Shown in pieces: positions 42,392-50,635 of a stretch of 63,971 bases of DNA (the first letter of the stretch is position 1; every line of letters begins with the position of its first letter). A model generated the notes under the pieces. The model ran no database searches, was not told the DNA's origin, and saw nothing but the letters and a program-made list of their open reading frames with translations. Made by a program: the position numbers and the translations under genes. The stretch is taken from positions 1 to 63,971 of the forward strand of contig CAIYUN010000002.1 in assembly GCA_903929355.1 (NCBI GenBank), in the 5' to 3' direction. This DNA is from an uncultured Opitutaceae bacterium (GTDB taxonomy: Bacteria > Verrucomicrobiota > Verrucomicrobiia > Opitutales > Opitutaceae).

Positions 42392-43883
42392 ACGCCGCCC
42401 CTCCGCTCCCTGGGCGCAATTGCGGAAACAGGATGACGTCGCGGATGCTCTCGGCGCCGGTGAGCAGGATGCAGAGGCGGTCGATGCCCACGCCCATGCC
42501 GCCGGCCGGCGGCATGCCGTGCTCCAGCGCGAGAAGGAAATCCTGGTCAATGCTCTGCTGGTCGTCGCCGGCCTGGGCCTCAAACATCGCGCGCTGCACG
42601 TCGGGGTCATTCTGCTCCGAGTACGCGGGCGCGATCTCCATGCCGCCGATCACCAGCTCGAACACGTCGAGCACCGCCGGGTTGTCGGCGTTGAGCTTGG
42701 CCAGCGGGCAGAGTTCCTTGGGCAGGTGCGTGACAAAGGTCGGCTGGATCAGGGTGGGTTCGATGAGCTTGGAGAAGATCTCGTTGGTGATCTCAAACTC
42801 CTCCCACTTGGGATCCACGGACAGCCCGCGCTTCTCCGCCCCGGCGATCTTCTCCGCCTTGCTGCGGGCAAACCAGTCCGGGTCCTCCGTCGCCGTGCGG
42901 ATGAGATCCTGATAGGCGACCTCGCGCCATTCGCCGCCGAAATCAATCTCGTGCCCGCTCGCGGCATGCTTGATCTTCATCGAGCCGTCGGCGGGCCGGA
43001 TCACGTCGCGCACCAGCGACTGCAGCAGGTCGCGCACCAGCGCCATCATGCCGCGGTAGTCCCCGTAGGCCTGGTACACCTCCAGCATGGTGAACTCGGG
43101 ATTGTGTTTCCGCGACACGCCCTCGTTGCGGAAATTGCGACCGATCTCGAACACGCGGTCAAATCCGCCCACCAGCAGCCGCTTCAGGTAGAGCTCGAGG
43201 GAGATGCGCAGAAAAAAGTCCGCGCCGAGCGCGTTGTGGTGGGTGGTGAAGGGTTTCGCCGCCGCCCCGCCCGCGACATTTTGGAGCACCGGCGTCTCCA
43301 CCTCGAGAAACTGCCGATCCTCCAGGAAGCGCCGGATATGGGAGACGATTTTCGGCCGCATCAGCAGGCGGGCGCGGGACTCCGGGTTGACGATCAGGTC
43401 GAGGTAGCGCTGCCGGTAAACCTGCTCCGGGTCGCTCAGGCCGTGCCACTTCTCCGGCAACGGCCGCAGCGCCTTGGCCACGAGGGTCACGGCCTCGGCC
43501 CGCACCGTGACCTCGCCGGTCTTGGTCTTGAACAAGGTGCCGCGCGCCCCGATGAAGTCGCCGAGGTCCAGCTTTTTGAACGCCGCGTAGGCCTCGTCGC
43601 CGACCACGTCCTTTTTCAGGTAGACCTGGATCTGGCCTTGTTGGTCGAGGATTTTGACAAACTGGCTCTTGCCCATGTCGCGGATGGTCACGAGCCGGCC
43701 CGCCACGGCGACCCCCGCGGCATTGTCCTGGCCGTCCACATGGAGCTTGAGCGCGTCGCCCGAGAAGTGGGTGGGGGAGAAGCTGGCACGGAAGGGGTCG
43801 TGGCCGGCCGCGCGCAGCTCGGCCAGCTTCTGCCGGCGCACTGCATGCTGGTCGTGGGAGATGTCCGCTGGGTTTTCGCTCAT
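42390..43883 (-). CDS. lysS: Lysyl-tRNA synthetase, class II
   Basis: A 497-residue class II LysRS. An N-terminal OB-fold anticodon-binding domain ([21 protein letters not shown]) precedes the catalytic core: motif 1 around [21 protein letters not shown], motif 2 [26 protein letters not shown], and motif 3 [24 protein letters not shown] and EHGMPPAGG are further family marks. The start at 43883 ([13 protein letters not shown]) is preferred; the open frame upstream is not conserved in character. Confidence 0.94.
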   Translation of the reverse strand: MSENPADISHDQHAVRRQKLAELRAAGHDPFRASFSPTHFSGDALKLHVDGQDNAAGVAVAGRLVTIRDMGKSQFVKILDQQGQIQVYLKKDVVGDEAYAAFKKLDLGDFIGARGTLFKTKTGEVTVRAEAVTLVAKALRPLPEKWHGLSDPEQVYRQRYLDLIVNPESRARLLMRPKIVSHIRRFLEDRQFLEVETPVLQNVAGGAAAKPFTTHHNALGADFFLRISLELYLKRLLVGGFDRVFEIGRNFRNEGVSRKHNPEFTMLEVYQAYGDYRGMMALVRDLLQSLVRDVIRPADGSMKIKHAASGHEIDFGGEWREVAYQDLIRTATEDPDWFARSKAEKIAGAEKRGLSVDPKWEEFEITNEIFSKLIEPTLIQPTFVTHLPKELCPLAKLNADNPAVLDVFELVIGGMEIAPAYSEQNDPDVQRAMFEAQAGDDQQSIDQDFLLALEHGMPPAGGMGVGIDRLCILLTGAESIRDVILFPQLRPGSGGAA

Positions 43884-44080
43884 GGAACCGGCGAGGCTGG
43901 CACGGCCCGTCCGGCGGCGCAAACGCAAAAACCCGCCGCCGCCGGCCCGCTTTCCCTCTTGCCCATGGTCGCAATACTCCAAAACCAGGGGATGGCCTGG
44001 AAAGAGAGACCGTGAATAATGCCCCATGTTGACTATTGATTTCCTCGCGCGCCCGGCAAATGCTCCGAGCCGCCCCAGCC

Positions 44081-46207
44081 ATGTCCGCTGCCCTGAAACC
44101 CCCGGCCCCGGCCAAAGCGGCCCGCGGAACGCCGCCCCCGCCGCCCCCGTCGTCGTCGAACGCGTTTGCGATCTGGGGCTGCGCCGCGCTCCTCGCGCTC
44201 GCGGTGCTGCTGGCCTGGGGCAACAGTTTCCACGGGCCGTTTGTCCTCGATGATCTGCCGGCCATCACGGACAACCCAACCGTCCGCGACCTCCATGCAC
44301 TCGGCACGGTGCTCTCGCCCCCGCGCGACGGACAGACCGTCACCGGCCGCCCGCTCGTCAATTTGTCGCTGGCGGTCAATTACGCGATCAGCGGGGAGCA
44401 GGTCTGGAGCTACCATGCGCTCAACCTCACGATCCACCTGGGTGCGGCGCTGGCGCTGTTCGGCCTGGTGCGGCGGACGCTCGCCAGCGTCCGTGGTAGG
44501 GCGGACCCGCTGGGTCCGCCGCTCCGAGACCCGCCGTTCCGACGTAGGAGCCTGCTAGGTCGCGCCGTAGGTTCGACGAAGGCGGATGCCGGCGATGCTT
44601 CCGACTCAGCGCGAGTCAGCTCGCTCCTGCCATCGGACCCGCCCGCGACCCTGATTGCGTTCATCGTCGCGCTGCTCTGGGCGCTGCACCCGCTGCAAAC
44701 GGGCTCGGTCACCTATATTGCGCAGCGGGCCGAGTCGATGTGCGCCTTGTTTTATTTGCTCACCCTCTACTGTTTTGTGCGCGGCGCCGACACGAAATCG
44801 CCCTGGTTCTGGTTCGTGCCCGCCGTCGCCGCATGCCTCGCGGGCATGGCGAGCAAGGAGGTCATGGTGTCCGCCCCGCTCCTGGTCCTGCTCTACGACC
44901 GCACGTTTGTGGCGGGTGGTTTTGGCGCCGCGCTGCGGCGCCGGTGGGGGTTCTACCTCGCGCTCGCCGCCACCTGGATCCTCCTCGGCTGGCTGGTCTG
45001 GCAGACGGGCAATCGGGGTGGATCGGCCGGCTTTGGCATCAAGCCCGACTCGGCCGATGCGCAGGCCACGCCGTGGATCTACCTGCTGACGCAATGCGGG
45101 GCCATCGTGCACTACCTGCGCCTCTGCGTGTGGCCGCATCCGCTCATCTTTGATTACGGGTTCTCGGTGGTGGGAGGACCGGCGGAGGTGTGGTGGCAGG
45201 GGCCGCTGCTGCTGCTGCTCTTCGCCGCGACGATCTGGGCGCTCTGGCGTCGGCCGTTCTGGGGTTTTCTCGGGATCTGGTTTTTTGCCATCCTCGCGCC
45301 CAGCTCGAGCGTCGTGCCGGTGGTGACCGAGACCCTCGCGGAGCACCGGATGTATCTGCCGCTGGCCGCCGTCATCGTGGCGGCCGTGGGTGCCGCTTAC
45401 GCACTCGCCGGGCGGCGCGCCTTGGTGAGCCTGCTCGTGGTCGCGGTGGTGCTCGGGGCGGTCACGGCCCGGCGCAATGAGGATTACCGCAGCTCCGTCG
45501 CCCTCTGGTCCGACAACGCCGTCAACCGGCCCGACAATTACCGCGTCCACAACAATCTGGCCATCGCCCTCGGGGAGGTGATCCCCAAGCGCCTGGAGGA
45601 CGCGGTTGCCGAGCTCCAGATCGCGGTCAAGCTCAAGCCCGACTATCCCGACGCGCAGTTGCACCTCGCCACCTATCTGGAGGAGCTGAACCGGTTTGAC
45701 GAGGCGCTCCCGCATTTCCTGCTGGCCCTCAAGCTCAAGCCGGGCGAGGGCAAGTATCACAACAACTACGCCTACTACCTTGTCCGTCGGAACCGGTATC
45801 CCGAGGCGGCGGTCGAGTATGCGGAGGCGGTCCGGCTGCGGCCGGAGTTTGCACCGGCCCATAACGATTACGCCAACGTCCTTTCCAGTTTGCACCGGCC
45901 CGCCGAGGCGGAAGCGCAATACGCGGAGGCCTTGCGGCTTAAGCCCAATTACCCGCAGGCCGAGGTGAACCTCGGCAATCTGTATGTCACCACCGGCCGG
46001 GCGGCCGCCGCCGTGCCCCATTATACCAACGCCCTGCAACTGGAGCCCGGCAACGTGGATGCCCGCATCAATCTCAGCGTGGCCCTCTACCAGATCGGGC
46101 GGAAAGACCTCGCCCTGGCCCAGCTCGAACAGGCGCTGCAACTCGCCCCCAATAATGCCGACGCGCGCAGCAAGTATGAAACCATCCGTCGTGAGCTGCA
46201 GAAGTAG
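44081..46207 (+). CDS. TMTC-like membrane protein with C-terminal TPRs
   Basis: A 708-residue protein, probably starting at 44081 after two earlier ATGs. About ten membrane segments (residues 27-470) resemble TMTC/DUF1736 O-glycosyltransferase-like proteins: GNSFHGPFVLDDLPAITDN with an acidic pair in the first loop, RPLVNLSLAVNYAISG, LHPLQTGSVTYIAQRAESM and LAEHRMYLPLA. At least five TPRs follow (EALPHFLLALKLKPGEGKYH; AAVEYAEAVRLRPEFAPAHN). It parallels the middle of the kinase fusion at 5.4-9.8 kb. Between two helices, residues of 44491-44640 (RGRADPLGPPLRDPPFRRRS...) have no counterpart in that protein and derive from intergenic repeat DNA inserted in frame. Confidence 0.8.
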   Translation: MSAALKPPAPAKAARGTPPPPPPSSSNAFAIWGCAALLALAVLLAWGNSFHGPFVLDDLPAITDNPTVRDLHALGTVLSPPRDGQTVTGRPLVNLSLAVNYAISGEQVWSYHALNLTIHLGAALALFGLVRRTLASVRGRADPLGPPLRDPPFRRRSLLGRAVGSTKADAGDASDSARVSSLLPSDPPATLIAFIVALLWALHPLQTGSVTYIAQRAESMCALFYLLTLYCFVRGADTKSPWFWFVPAVAACLAGMASKEVMVSAPLLVLLYDRTFVAGGFGAALRRRWGFYLALAATWILLGWLVWQTGNRGGSAGFGIKPDSADAQATPWIYLLTQCGAIVHYLRLCVWPHPLIFDYGFSVVGGPAEVWWQGPLLLLLFAATIWALWRRPFWGFLGIWFFAILAPSSSVVPVVTETLAEHRMYLPLAAVIVAAVGAAYALAGRRALVSLLVVAVVLGAVTARRNEDYRSSVALWSDNAVNRPDNYRVHNNLAIALGEVIPKRLEDAVAELQIAVKLKPDYPDAQLHLATYLEELNRFDEALPHFLLALKLKPGEGKYHNNYAYYLVRRNRYPEAAVEYAEAVRLRPEFAPAHNDYANVLSSLHRPAEAEAQYAEALRLKPNYPQAEVNLGNLYVTTGRAAAAVPHYTNALQLEPGNVDARINLSVALYQIGRKDLALAQLEQALQLAPNNADARSKYETIRRELQK
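44491..44640. repeat. Palindromic repeat D inserted in frame in a gene
   Basis: The insert opens with GGTAGGGCGGACCCGCTGGG, whose GCGGACCC-GCT-GGGTCCGC hairpin spans 44501-44519. Its middle part, 44561-44586, matches 48525-48550 at 23 of 26 bases (CGCGCCGTAGG...CGAAGGCGGA). The end holds GAGTCAGCTCGCTCCTGCC, partly inverse to GGAGCCTGC earlier. About 50 codons are added with no stop and no frame change, in a loop that is only a few residues long in the related kinase fusion. Confidence 0.8.
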
Positions 46208-46272
46208 CGCTCCCTGTCGCGGGTCGGCCCTGCGGCGCTGAACCCTCTGCCCCGAGCCCGCAAGACCCACCC

Positions 46273-48474
46273 ATGAAGTTATCCGTCCTCCCCCTCCTCA
46301 CCGCCCACCTGCTGGCTGCCGCCGCCTTGCTCGCGCCGGGCACCACCAAGGCCGCCGCCCCTCTCCCGACCGTCTCCGCGCCGGTGACCGTCACCGACGA
46401 CGGCCGCACTTGGACGCTGGCGAACGGAATCGTGCGGGTGGTGGTCAACAAGAATTCGGGGCAACTTACCTCCCTCTTTTACCGGGGTATCGACACGTTG
46501 GGTCACGTCCAGGGCAACGGCGGCAGCTGGGAGCACGATCCCTCCGCCGCCGCCACGGTCGGCGGGCTGACCAATTCCCTGACCATTGATCCGGCGAAGA
46601 ATGGTGGCGAGCGCGCCGAGGTCTCCATCAAGGGTGTGACCGGCGGAAAAATCCAACTGTCGGCGGGCGCGCCCGGCGGCGGCTCCAACTGTGACATCGA
46701 GCTCCGCTATTCCCTGGGTCGCGGCGACAGCGGCGTCTACACCTACGGCATTTATTCGCACCCGGCTTCGTATGGAGGAGGCGGCGACGGGCCGGAGGAC
46801 CGTTTCATTGCCCGCGTCAACCAGATCTTTGACTGGGTCTCGGTCGACGCCGACCGCAACCTGCTCGAGTGCGCGCCCACCGAGTGGGGCACGGGCATCG
46901 TCGTCCATGCCAAGGAGCAGCGCATCCTGACCAAGGGTCCGTATAAAAATTCCGTCGAGCACAAATACAGCTACTCCGGCGTCCAATACCGCACCCCCGC
47001 CTACGGCTGGTCCAGCACCAAGGAGCACATGGGGGTCTGGTTCATCAACCCGACGATCGAGTATCTGAGCGGCGGCCCGACCAAGCTGGAGCTCGACTGC
47101 CATTACGGAGACAACGGCAACCCCGATCCCATCATCCTCGATTACTGGGAGGGCGGCCACTACGATGGTGGCTCAACGGTCAGACTGACGGCCGGCCAGG
47201 CTTGGAGCAAGGTCATCGGCCCGATTTTTGTGTATGTGAACTCGCTCGACCATCCGCAGCCCACAAGCCAGGCCGAGCTCGACACCCTCGCCGCCACCGC
47301 CGGCAATCCGACGATCCCCGCCAGCTGGGCGGCCAACCAGACCGCCTTGTGGCAGGAAGCCCTTGCCCAGGCGAAACAGGAGGCCGCCAAATGGCCCTAC
47401 CGTTGGGTCAACGGCGTGGATTATCCACACAAGGAGGAACGCGCGACGGTGACCGGGCAGATCGCCCTCAACGACCCGCTCGCGCCGCAGCCGATGGGCA
47501 AATTCACGCACCTGGTCGTCGGCCTGGCGCATCCAGACAGCCCTGGCGGGCGGGGTGGGATCGTGCCCGGCGTGCAAAACGCCAATTACTACCAGTTCTG
47601 GAACGACGGCGGCGAGGACGGTCGGTTCACCCTCACCAATGTCCGGGCCGGCAACTACACCCTCCACGCCATGGCTGATGGCGTGCTCGGCGATTTCGCC
47701 CAGGCCGACGTCACGGTGGAGCCGGGCAAATCGATCGACCTGGGCAAGCTCGACTGGAAGCCCGTGCGCTATGGCACCCAGCTCTGGGACATCGGTTACC
47801 CCGACAAAACCGGCGGTAAGTTCTTCAAAGGCGACGGCGCCAACTACTGGCTCTGGGGTTGGAACATGCGCTACGCCCTGCTCTTTCCGAACGACATCAC
47901 TTATACCATTGGCCAGAGCGATTACCACAAGGACTGGTTCTTCGAGGAGGTTCCGCATGCGCTCGACCTGTCGTTTGTGAACCCCGAGGCGAAGGACCCG
48001 GCGAACCAGCGCTTCGGCTGGGTCAAGGCATTCACCCTCGAGGAGTATCCGCAGACCAACACCAGCGGCCCGTGGCGCCTGTGGGGTCGCGGCCGGGCGA
48101 CCACCTGGACCATCAAGTTCAATCTGGATCACCCAGTGCAGGGCGTCGCCGCCTTCCGCGTGGCGCTGGCGGGCGTCAATGCCATTACCCAGTTCGCGGT
48201 CGCGGTCAATGGCCAGAGCGCCGGGGCCATCGGCGCCGGCGGTCCCGACAACGCCCGTCTCATCACGACCAACAGCATCCGCTACAACTCCGACCAGGGC
48301 CTGTCTCAGCAGCGGACCCTGAAGTTCGACGCGGCGTTGCTGAAGCCGGGAGAGAACACCATGACGCTCACGGTTCCGGCCGGCGACCTCCAGAGCGGGG
48401 TGGTGTGGGACTACTTGAGGTTGGAGTTGAACCAGCAGGCCAAACTCGACAGCACGCTTGCGCCGCAGACCTGA
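46273..48474 (+). CDS. Rhamnogalacturonan lyase, family PL4
   Basis: A 733-residue secreted enzyme with a signal peptide (MKLSVLPLLTAHLLAAAALLAPG). The N-terminal beta-sandwich domain has WTLANGIVRVVVNKNSGQLTSLFYRG and the catalytic region around MGVWFINPTIEYLSGGPTKLEL. A fibronectin-like domain follows (GQIALNDPL...NVRAGNYTLHAMADGVLGDF), and a C-terminal carbohydrate-binding-like domain starts at LWDIGYPDKTGGKF. This is the three-domain plan of PL4 rhamnogalacturonan lyases, which cut the pectin backbone by beta-elimination. It fits with the GH54 arabinofuranosidase in a pectin-side-chain programme. The gene starts 65 bp after the TMTC-like gene. Confidence 0.85.
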   Translation: MKLSVLPLLTAHLLAAAALLAPGTTKAAAPLPTVSAPVTVTDDGRTWTLANGIVRVVVNKNSGQLTSLFYRGIDTLGHVQGNGGSWEHDPSAAATVGGLTNSLTIDPAKNGGERAEVSIKGVTGGKIQLSAGAPGGGSNCDIELRYSLGRGDSGVYTYGIYSHPASYGGGGDGPEDRFIARVNQIFDWVSVDADRNLLECAPTEWGTGIVVHAKEQRILTKGPYKNSVEHKYSYSGVQYRTPAYGWSSTKEHMGVWFINPTIEYLSGGPTKLELDCHYGDNGNPDPIILDYWEGGHYDGGSTVRLTAGQAWSKVIGPIFVYVNSLDHPQPTSQAELDTLAATAGNPTIPASWAANQTALWQEALAQAKQEAAKWPYRWVNGVDYPHKEERATVTGQIALNDPLAPQPMGKFTHLVVGLAHPDSPGGRGGIVPGVQNANYYQFWNDGGEDGRFTLTNVRAGNYTLHAMADGVLGDFAQADVTVEPGKSIDLGKLDWKPVRYGTQLWDIGYPDKTGGKFFKGDGANYWLWGWNMRYALLFPNDITYTIGQSDYHKDWFFEEVPHALDLSFVNPEAKDPANQRFGWVKAFTLEEYPQTNTSGPWRLWGRGRATTWTIKFNLDHPVQGVAAFRVALAGVNAITQFAVAVNGQSAGAIGAGGPDNARLITTNSIRYNSDQGLSQQRTLKFDAALLKPGENTMTLTVPAGDLQSGVVWDYLRLELNQQAKLDSTLAPQT

Positions 48475-48499
48475 GCGGGGCTCATGGCGTTGTCCGATT

Positions 48500-48570
48500 C
48501 CGAGGTAGGGCGTGACCGCCTCGTCGCGCCGTAGGCTTGGCGAAGGCGGACGGGCGCGCCGTTCCAGCCT
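48500..48570. repeat. Palindromic repeat D after the PL4 gene
   Basis: CCGAGGTAGGGCGTGACCGC leads into CGCGCCGTAGGCTTGGCGAA (48525-48544), the stretch shared with the in-frame insert in the gene at 44.5 kb. It ends GGGCGCGCCGTTCC, like the CGCCGTTCC that closes the 49.45 kb copy. It lies between the PL4 gene and the secreted protein at 48644. Confidence 0.7.
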
Positions 48571-48643
48571 GGAGCCGTGGCGACCTCGCCGCAGAGTTCC
48601 AAGCTTGCGCTCGCCTTAGGCAGAATGGTGGACTGGGCCTTCG

Positions 48644-49453
48644 ATGAAAACCGCACTGCCCCTGCTTGGTTTCACGCTGATCCTTTTGCCCCGGATTTTT
48701 GCGGCCGATGCCTCCCCCGCCGCCGCACCTCCGGTTGTCGCGCCGTTGTTTTCCGAGAATTTTGAGTCCGGCCGGCTCGACCCGAAGATTTGGACGCAGA
48801 ATGTCACCGGCGACAATGTGATCACCGTGCAACGCGACAAGGCCGCCCATGGCGGCTACGCACTCCGCGTGAGCTGTCCCGCGCCCAGCAACAAAACCTG
48901 GGCCTTCATCATGGCTGCGCACCTGCCCGACGCGCTGCGGTCGCATCATTTCGGCCGCGCCTACCTGTTCGTCACGCCCAAGCCGCCCGACCGGCACACC
49001 ATCCTGCTCATGGCCGGCACGCCCGGGTTTCCGAAAAACAAGTTTCTGGAGATCGCCACCACCAGCGGTAAATGGCAGCTCACCTGGGTTGATCTCACCG
49101 GCAGCACCAACCAGGAGGACTACCACAGCGGCGGCCTCGTTCCCCTCGGCCGCTGGTTTTGCCTCGAATGGGAGTTCAACGACCACCCCGATCATGTGAG
49201 CGTGTGGGTGGACGGCCAGCCGGTCTATGACTCTGGCTTCACCGTAAAGAGCACGGGCGCCGTGACCGACCTCGTCGGTGGGTTCACCGACATCGCCTTT
49301 GGCTTCCGGCTCTGGGGGGCCGCGCCCGCACCTTTTGACCTCTATTACGATGACATCGCTTTCGACACGAAGCGCCTCGGCCCGCTCGCGCCGCCGCCTG
49401 GTTCCGCTAGGGTGGAGCGCGACGTCCCCGGCGCGCTTTCCGTTCCGAGGTAG
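48644..49453 (+). CDS. Secreted LamG/concanavalin-like protein, paralogue
   Basis: A 269-residue exported protein with a signal peptide (MKTALPLLGFTLILLPRIFA) and a beta-sandwich domain from FSENFESGRLDPKIWTQNVTGDN to PFDLYYDDIAFDTK. It aligns along its length with the protein at 10846: ENFESG, HLPDALRSHHFGRAYLFV, GRWFCLEWEFNDHPDHVSVWVDG and FGFRLWGAAPAPFDLYYDDIAF. It lacks that protein's Ala/Pro linker. It follows a PL4 lyase and may bind pectic glycans. The stop codon TAG and last codons are supplied by a GGTAGGGCGG repeat, so the C-terminal tail may have been rewritten. Confidence 0.7.
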   Translation: MKTALPLLGFTLILLPRIFAADASPAAAPPVVAPLFSENFESGRLDPKIWTQNVTGDNVITVQRDKAAHGGYALRVSCPAPSNKTWAFIMAAHLPDALRSHHFGRAYLFVTPKPPDRHTILLMAGTPGFPKNKFLEIATTSGKWQLTWVDLTGSTNQEDYHSGGLVPLGRWFCLEWEFNDHPDHVSVWVDGQPVYDSGFTVKSTGAVTDLVGGFTDIAFGFRLWGAAPAPFDLYYDDIAFDTKRLGPLAPPPGSARVERDVPGALSVPR

Positions 49454-49510
49454 GGCGGGCCCGCCGGGCCCGCCGTTCCGAAAGGTGGAGCGCGTTAACC
49501 TCAACGCGCT
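49445..49510. repeat. Two adjacent palindromic repeat D hairpins
   Basis: GCGGGCCC-GCC-GGGCCCGC at 49455-49473 and AGCGCGTT...AACGCGCT at 49489-49510 are both perfect 8-bp hairpins. They lie directly after, and partly within, the end of the secreted protein gene. The first resembles 44501-44519 and the second 28053-28072. They could act as a transcript end between convergent genes. Confidence 0.75.
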
Positions 49511-49552
49511 TGCTCCGTCCTCATGCTTCTCTCACCAACCGTACCGGTCAGT

Positions 49553-49993
49553 TCACGGTCCGTAGGTGATGGTTCTGGCACCAGCGATGCCAGACGCGGA
49601 AACGGCCTGACCTTTTACGATCACCGGGGAGTAGGTCTCATGCGCGACGGTCTGAAACGAATTGAGTGGCGGCGTCGAGTCGGGGCCGACCAGCGCAGTT
49701 AGGGCGACCGAGCTGACGCCGGGATGTTCGAGGAAGTATTGGTCGGCCGCGGCCTTGATGGCGCGGAGGTTGTTCGTCACCGCCTTGTCCTGGCTCCGGG
49801 GAGTGACCGGCTCTCCGACCCTGGAGAAAACCAGGCCGGCGACCGCCCATAGCCCCAGGCTGACCGCCAACATCACGGCAAAGTTTATCAACGGGTGCCT
49901 GGGCCGGGCGTTTAACCAACCCCGCACAAAAGACGACGGTGCCGCGACCAAGTCCTTCAACGGCCGGGTGGTCTGGGAGGCGTCGGGCATCAT
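49553..49993 (-). CDS. Membrane-anchored hypothetical, pseudopilin-like tail
   Basis: A 146-residue protein with a charged N-terminus, one membrane segment (LINFAVMLAVSLGLWAVAGLVF) and a periplasmic part. The part NNLRAIKAAADQYFLEHPGVSSVALTALVG recalls the post-helix region of type II pseudopilins, in which NLR-IAAA-DQYFLE is frequent in Verrucomicrobia and Planctomycetes. There is no prepilin cleavage site at the start of the helix, so it is not itself a processed pilin. Function unknown. The small membrane gene at 50028 precedes it on the same strand. Confidence 0.6.
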   Translation of the reverse strand: MMPDASQTTRPLKDLVAAPSSFVRGWLNARPRHPLINFAVMLAVSLGLWAVAGLVFSRVGEPVTPRSQDKAVTNNLRAIKAAADQYFLEHPGVSSVALTALVGPDSTPPLNSFQTVAHETYSPVIVKGQAVSASGIAGARTITYGP

Positions 49994-50027
49994 CGGCAGA
50001 TTTCTCCGGCGGGTTGATCCGCTGGAC

Positions 50028-50231
50028 TCAGAGAATCGTCCGGTTGCGGCGTCCGCTCGTCAGGAAAATGCCCACCCCGAGGGCGAGATACGCGCAAACC
50101 GAGAGCAGGGCGCGGACGCAACCGGTCCAATCAAATCCGTAACGAATCGCGGAAAGCACGCCAAAGATGGCCAACCCGACCAGGAGCGGCCTCAGGGATT
50201 TCGGTTTGCTCTGGTCGATGATACGAAACAT
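50028..50231 (-). CDS. Small two-helix membrane protein
   Basis: A 67-residue protein with two predicted membrane segments: PLLVGLAIFGVLSAIRYGF and VCAYLALGVGIFLTSG, the latter ending in a basic RRNR tail. It lies 34 bp before the gene at 49553 on the same strand. I do not recognise a family. It could be a genuine small membrane protein or a chance frame; the clean topology and placement favour the former. Confidence 0.45.
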   Translation of the reverse strand: MFRIIDQSKPKSLRPLLVGLAIFGVLSAIRYGFDWTGCVRALLSVCAYLALGVGIFLTSGRRNRTIL

Positions 50232-50635
50232 GCCGCAACCTATGGACGGCCTTGTGTCCCCGCAAGCCTCAACCAGGAGAATTCAAAATGCGGTACACCG
50301 CATGCTTTCCGTTTTCCTGCCAATCCCAATGTCAGAATTCCAATCCGTATCCACGTGAATTCGCGTCCTGCGTAGCCTCGGCGAAGTAGGATGGCAGGCG
50401 GTCGCATCGCCCGGAAATTCCGCAATCCGCAATCCGCAATCCGCAATCCGCAATCCGCAATACCCTCCGTGCCCTCCGCGACCTCCGTGTTAAAATCCTC
50501 CTCCGTTCCTGGTTTCCTGGCTTCCCCCTTAATCCTCCGCCTTTCGTCCTCCAGTCCCCTCCTTCCCTCCGCGATCTTGATTATGTGTTAATCCGTGGTT
50601 CTAATTCCGGTTGTAAGCACAAACCCCATTCCCCC
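50232..50635. other. Repeat-rich intergenic region
   Basis: This 400-bp gap before the serine hydrolase has no gene. It holds a GCGTCCTGCGTAGCCTCGGC sequence near 50369 (similar to 59430-59450), the tandem CCGCAAT array, and two pyrimidine-rich stretches with CCTCCGCGACCTCCGTGTTA-type sequence, the complement of the ACGGAGG motifs in repeat B. Confidence 0.5.
50420..50461. repeat. Tandem heptamer CCGCAAT, six units
   Basis: The seven-base unit CCGCAAT repeats six times without interruption. The same units, mixed with GCATTCCGC, form the inverted repeat next to lysS. Slippage-prone arrays such as this vary in length between strains. There are no unique spacers, so it is not a CRISPR. Confidence 0.85.

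Noticed and set aside
40953-44015. A 1020-codon open frame on the plus strand across lolD, the permease and lysS
   Set aside because: It crosses three recognised minus-strand genes and shows no protein-like features of its own.
50420-50461. Possible CRISPR-like array
   Set aside because: The heptamer units are directly adjacent with no unique spacers and no cas genes are in the window.
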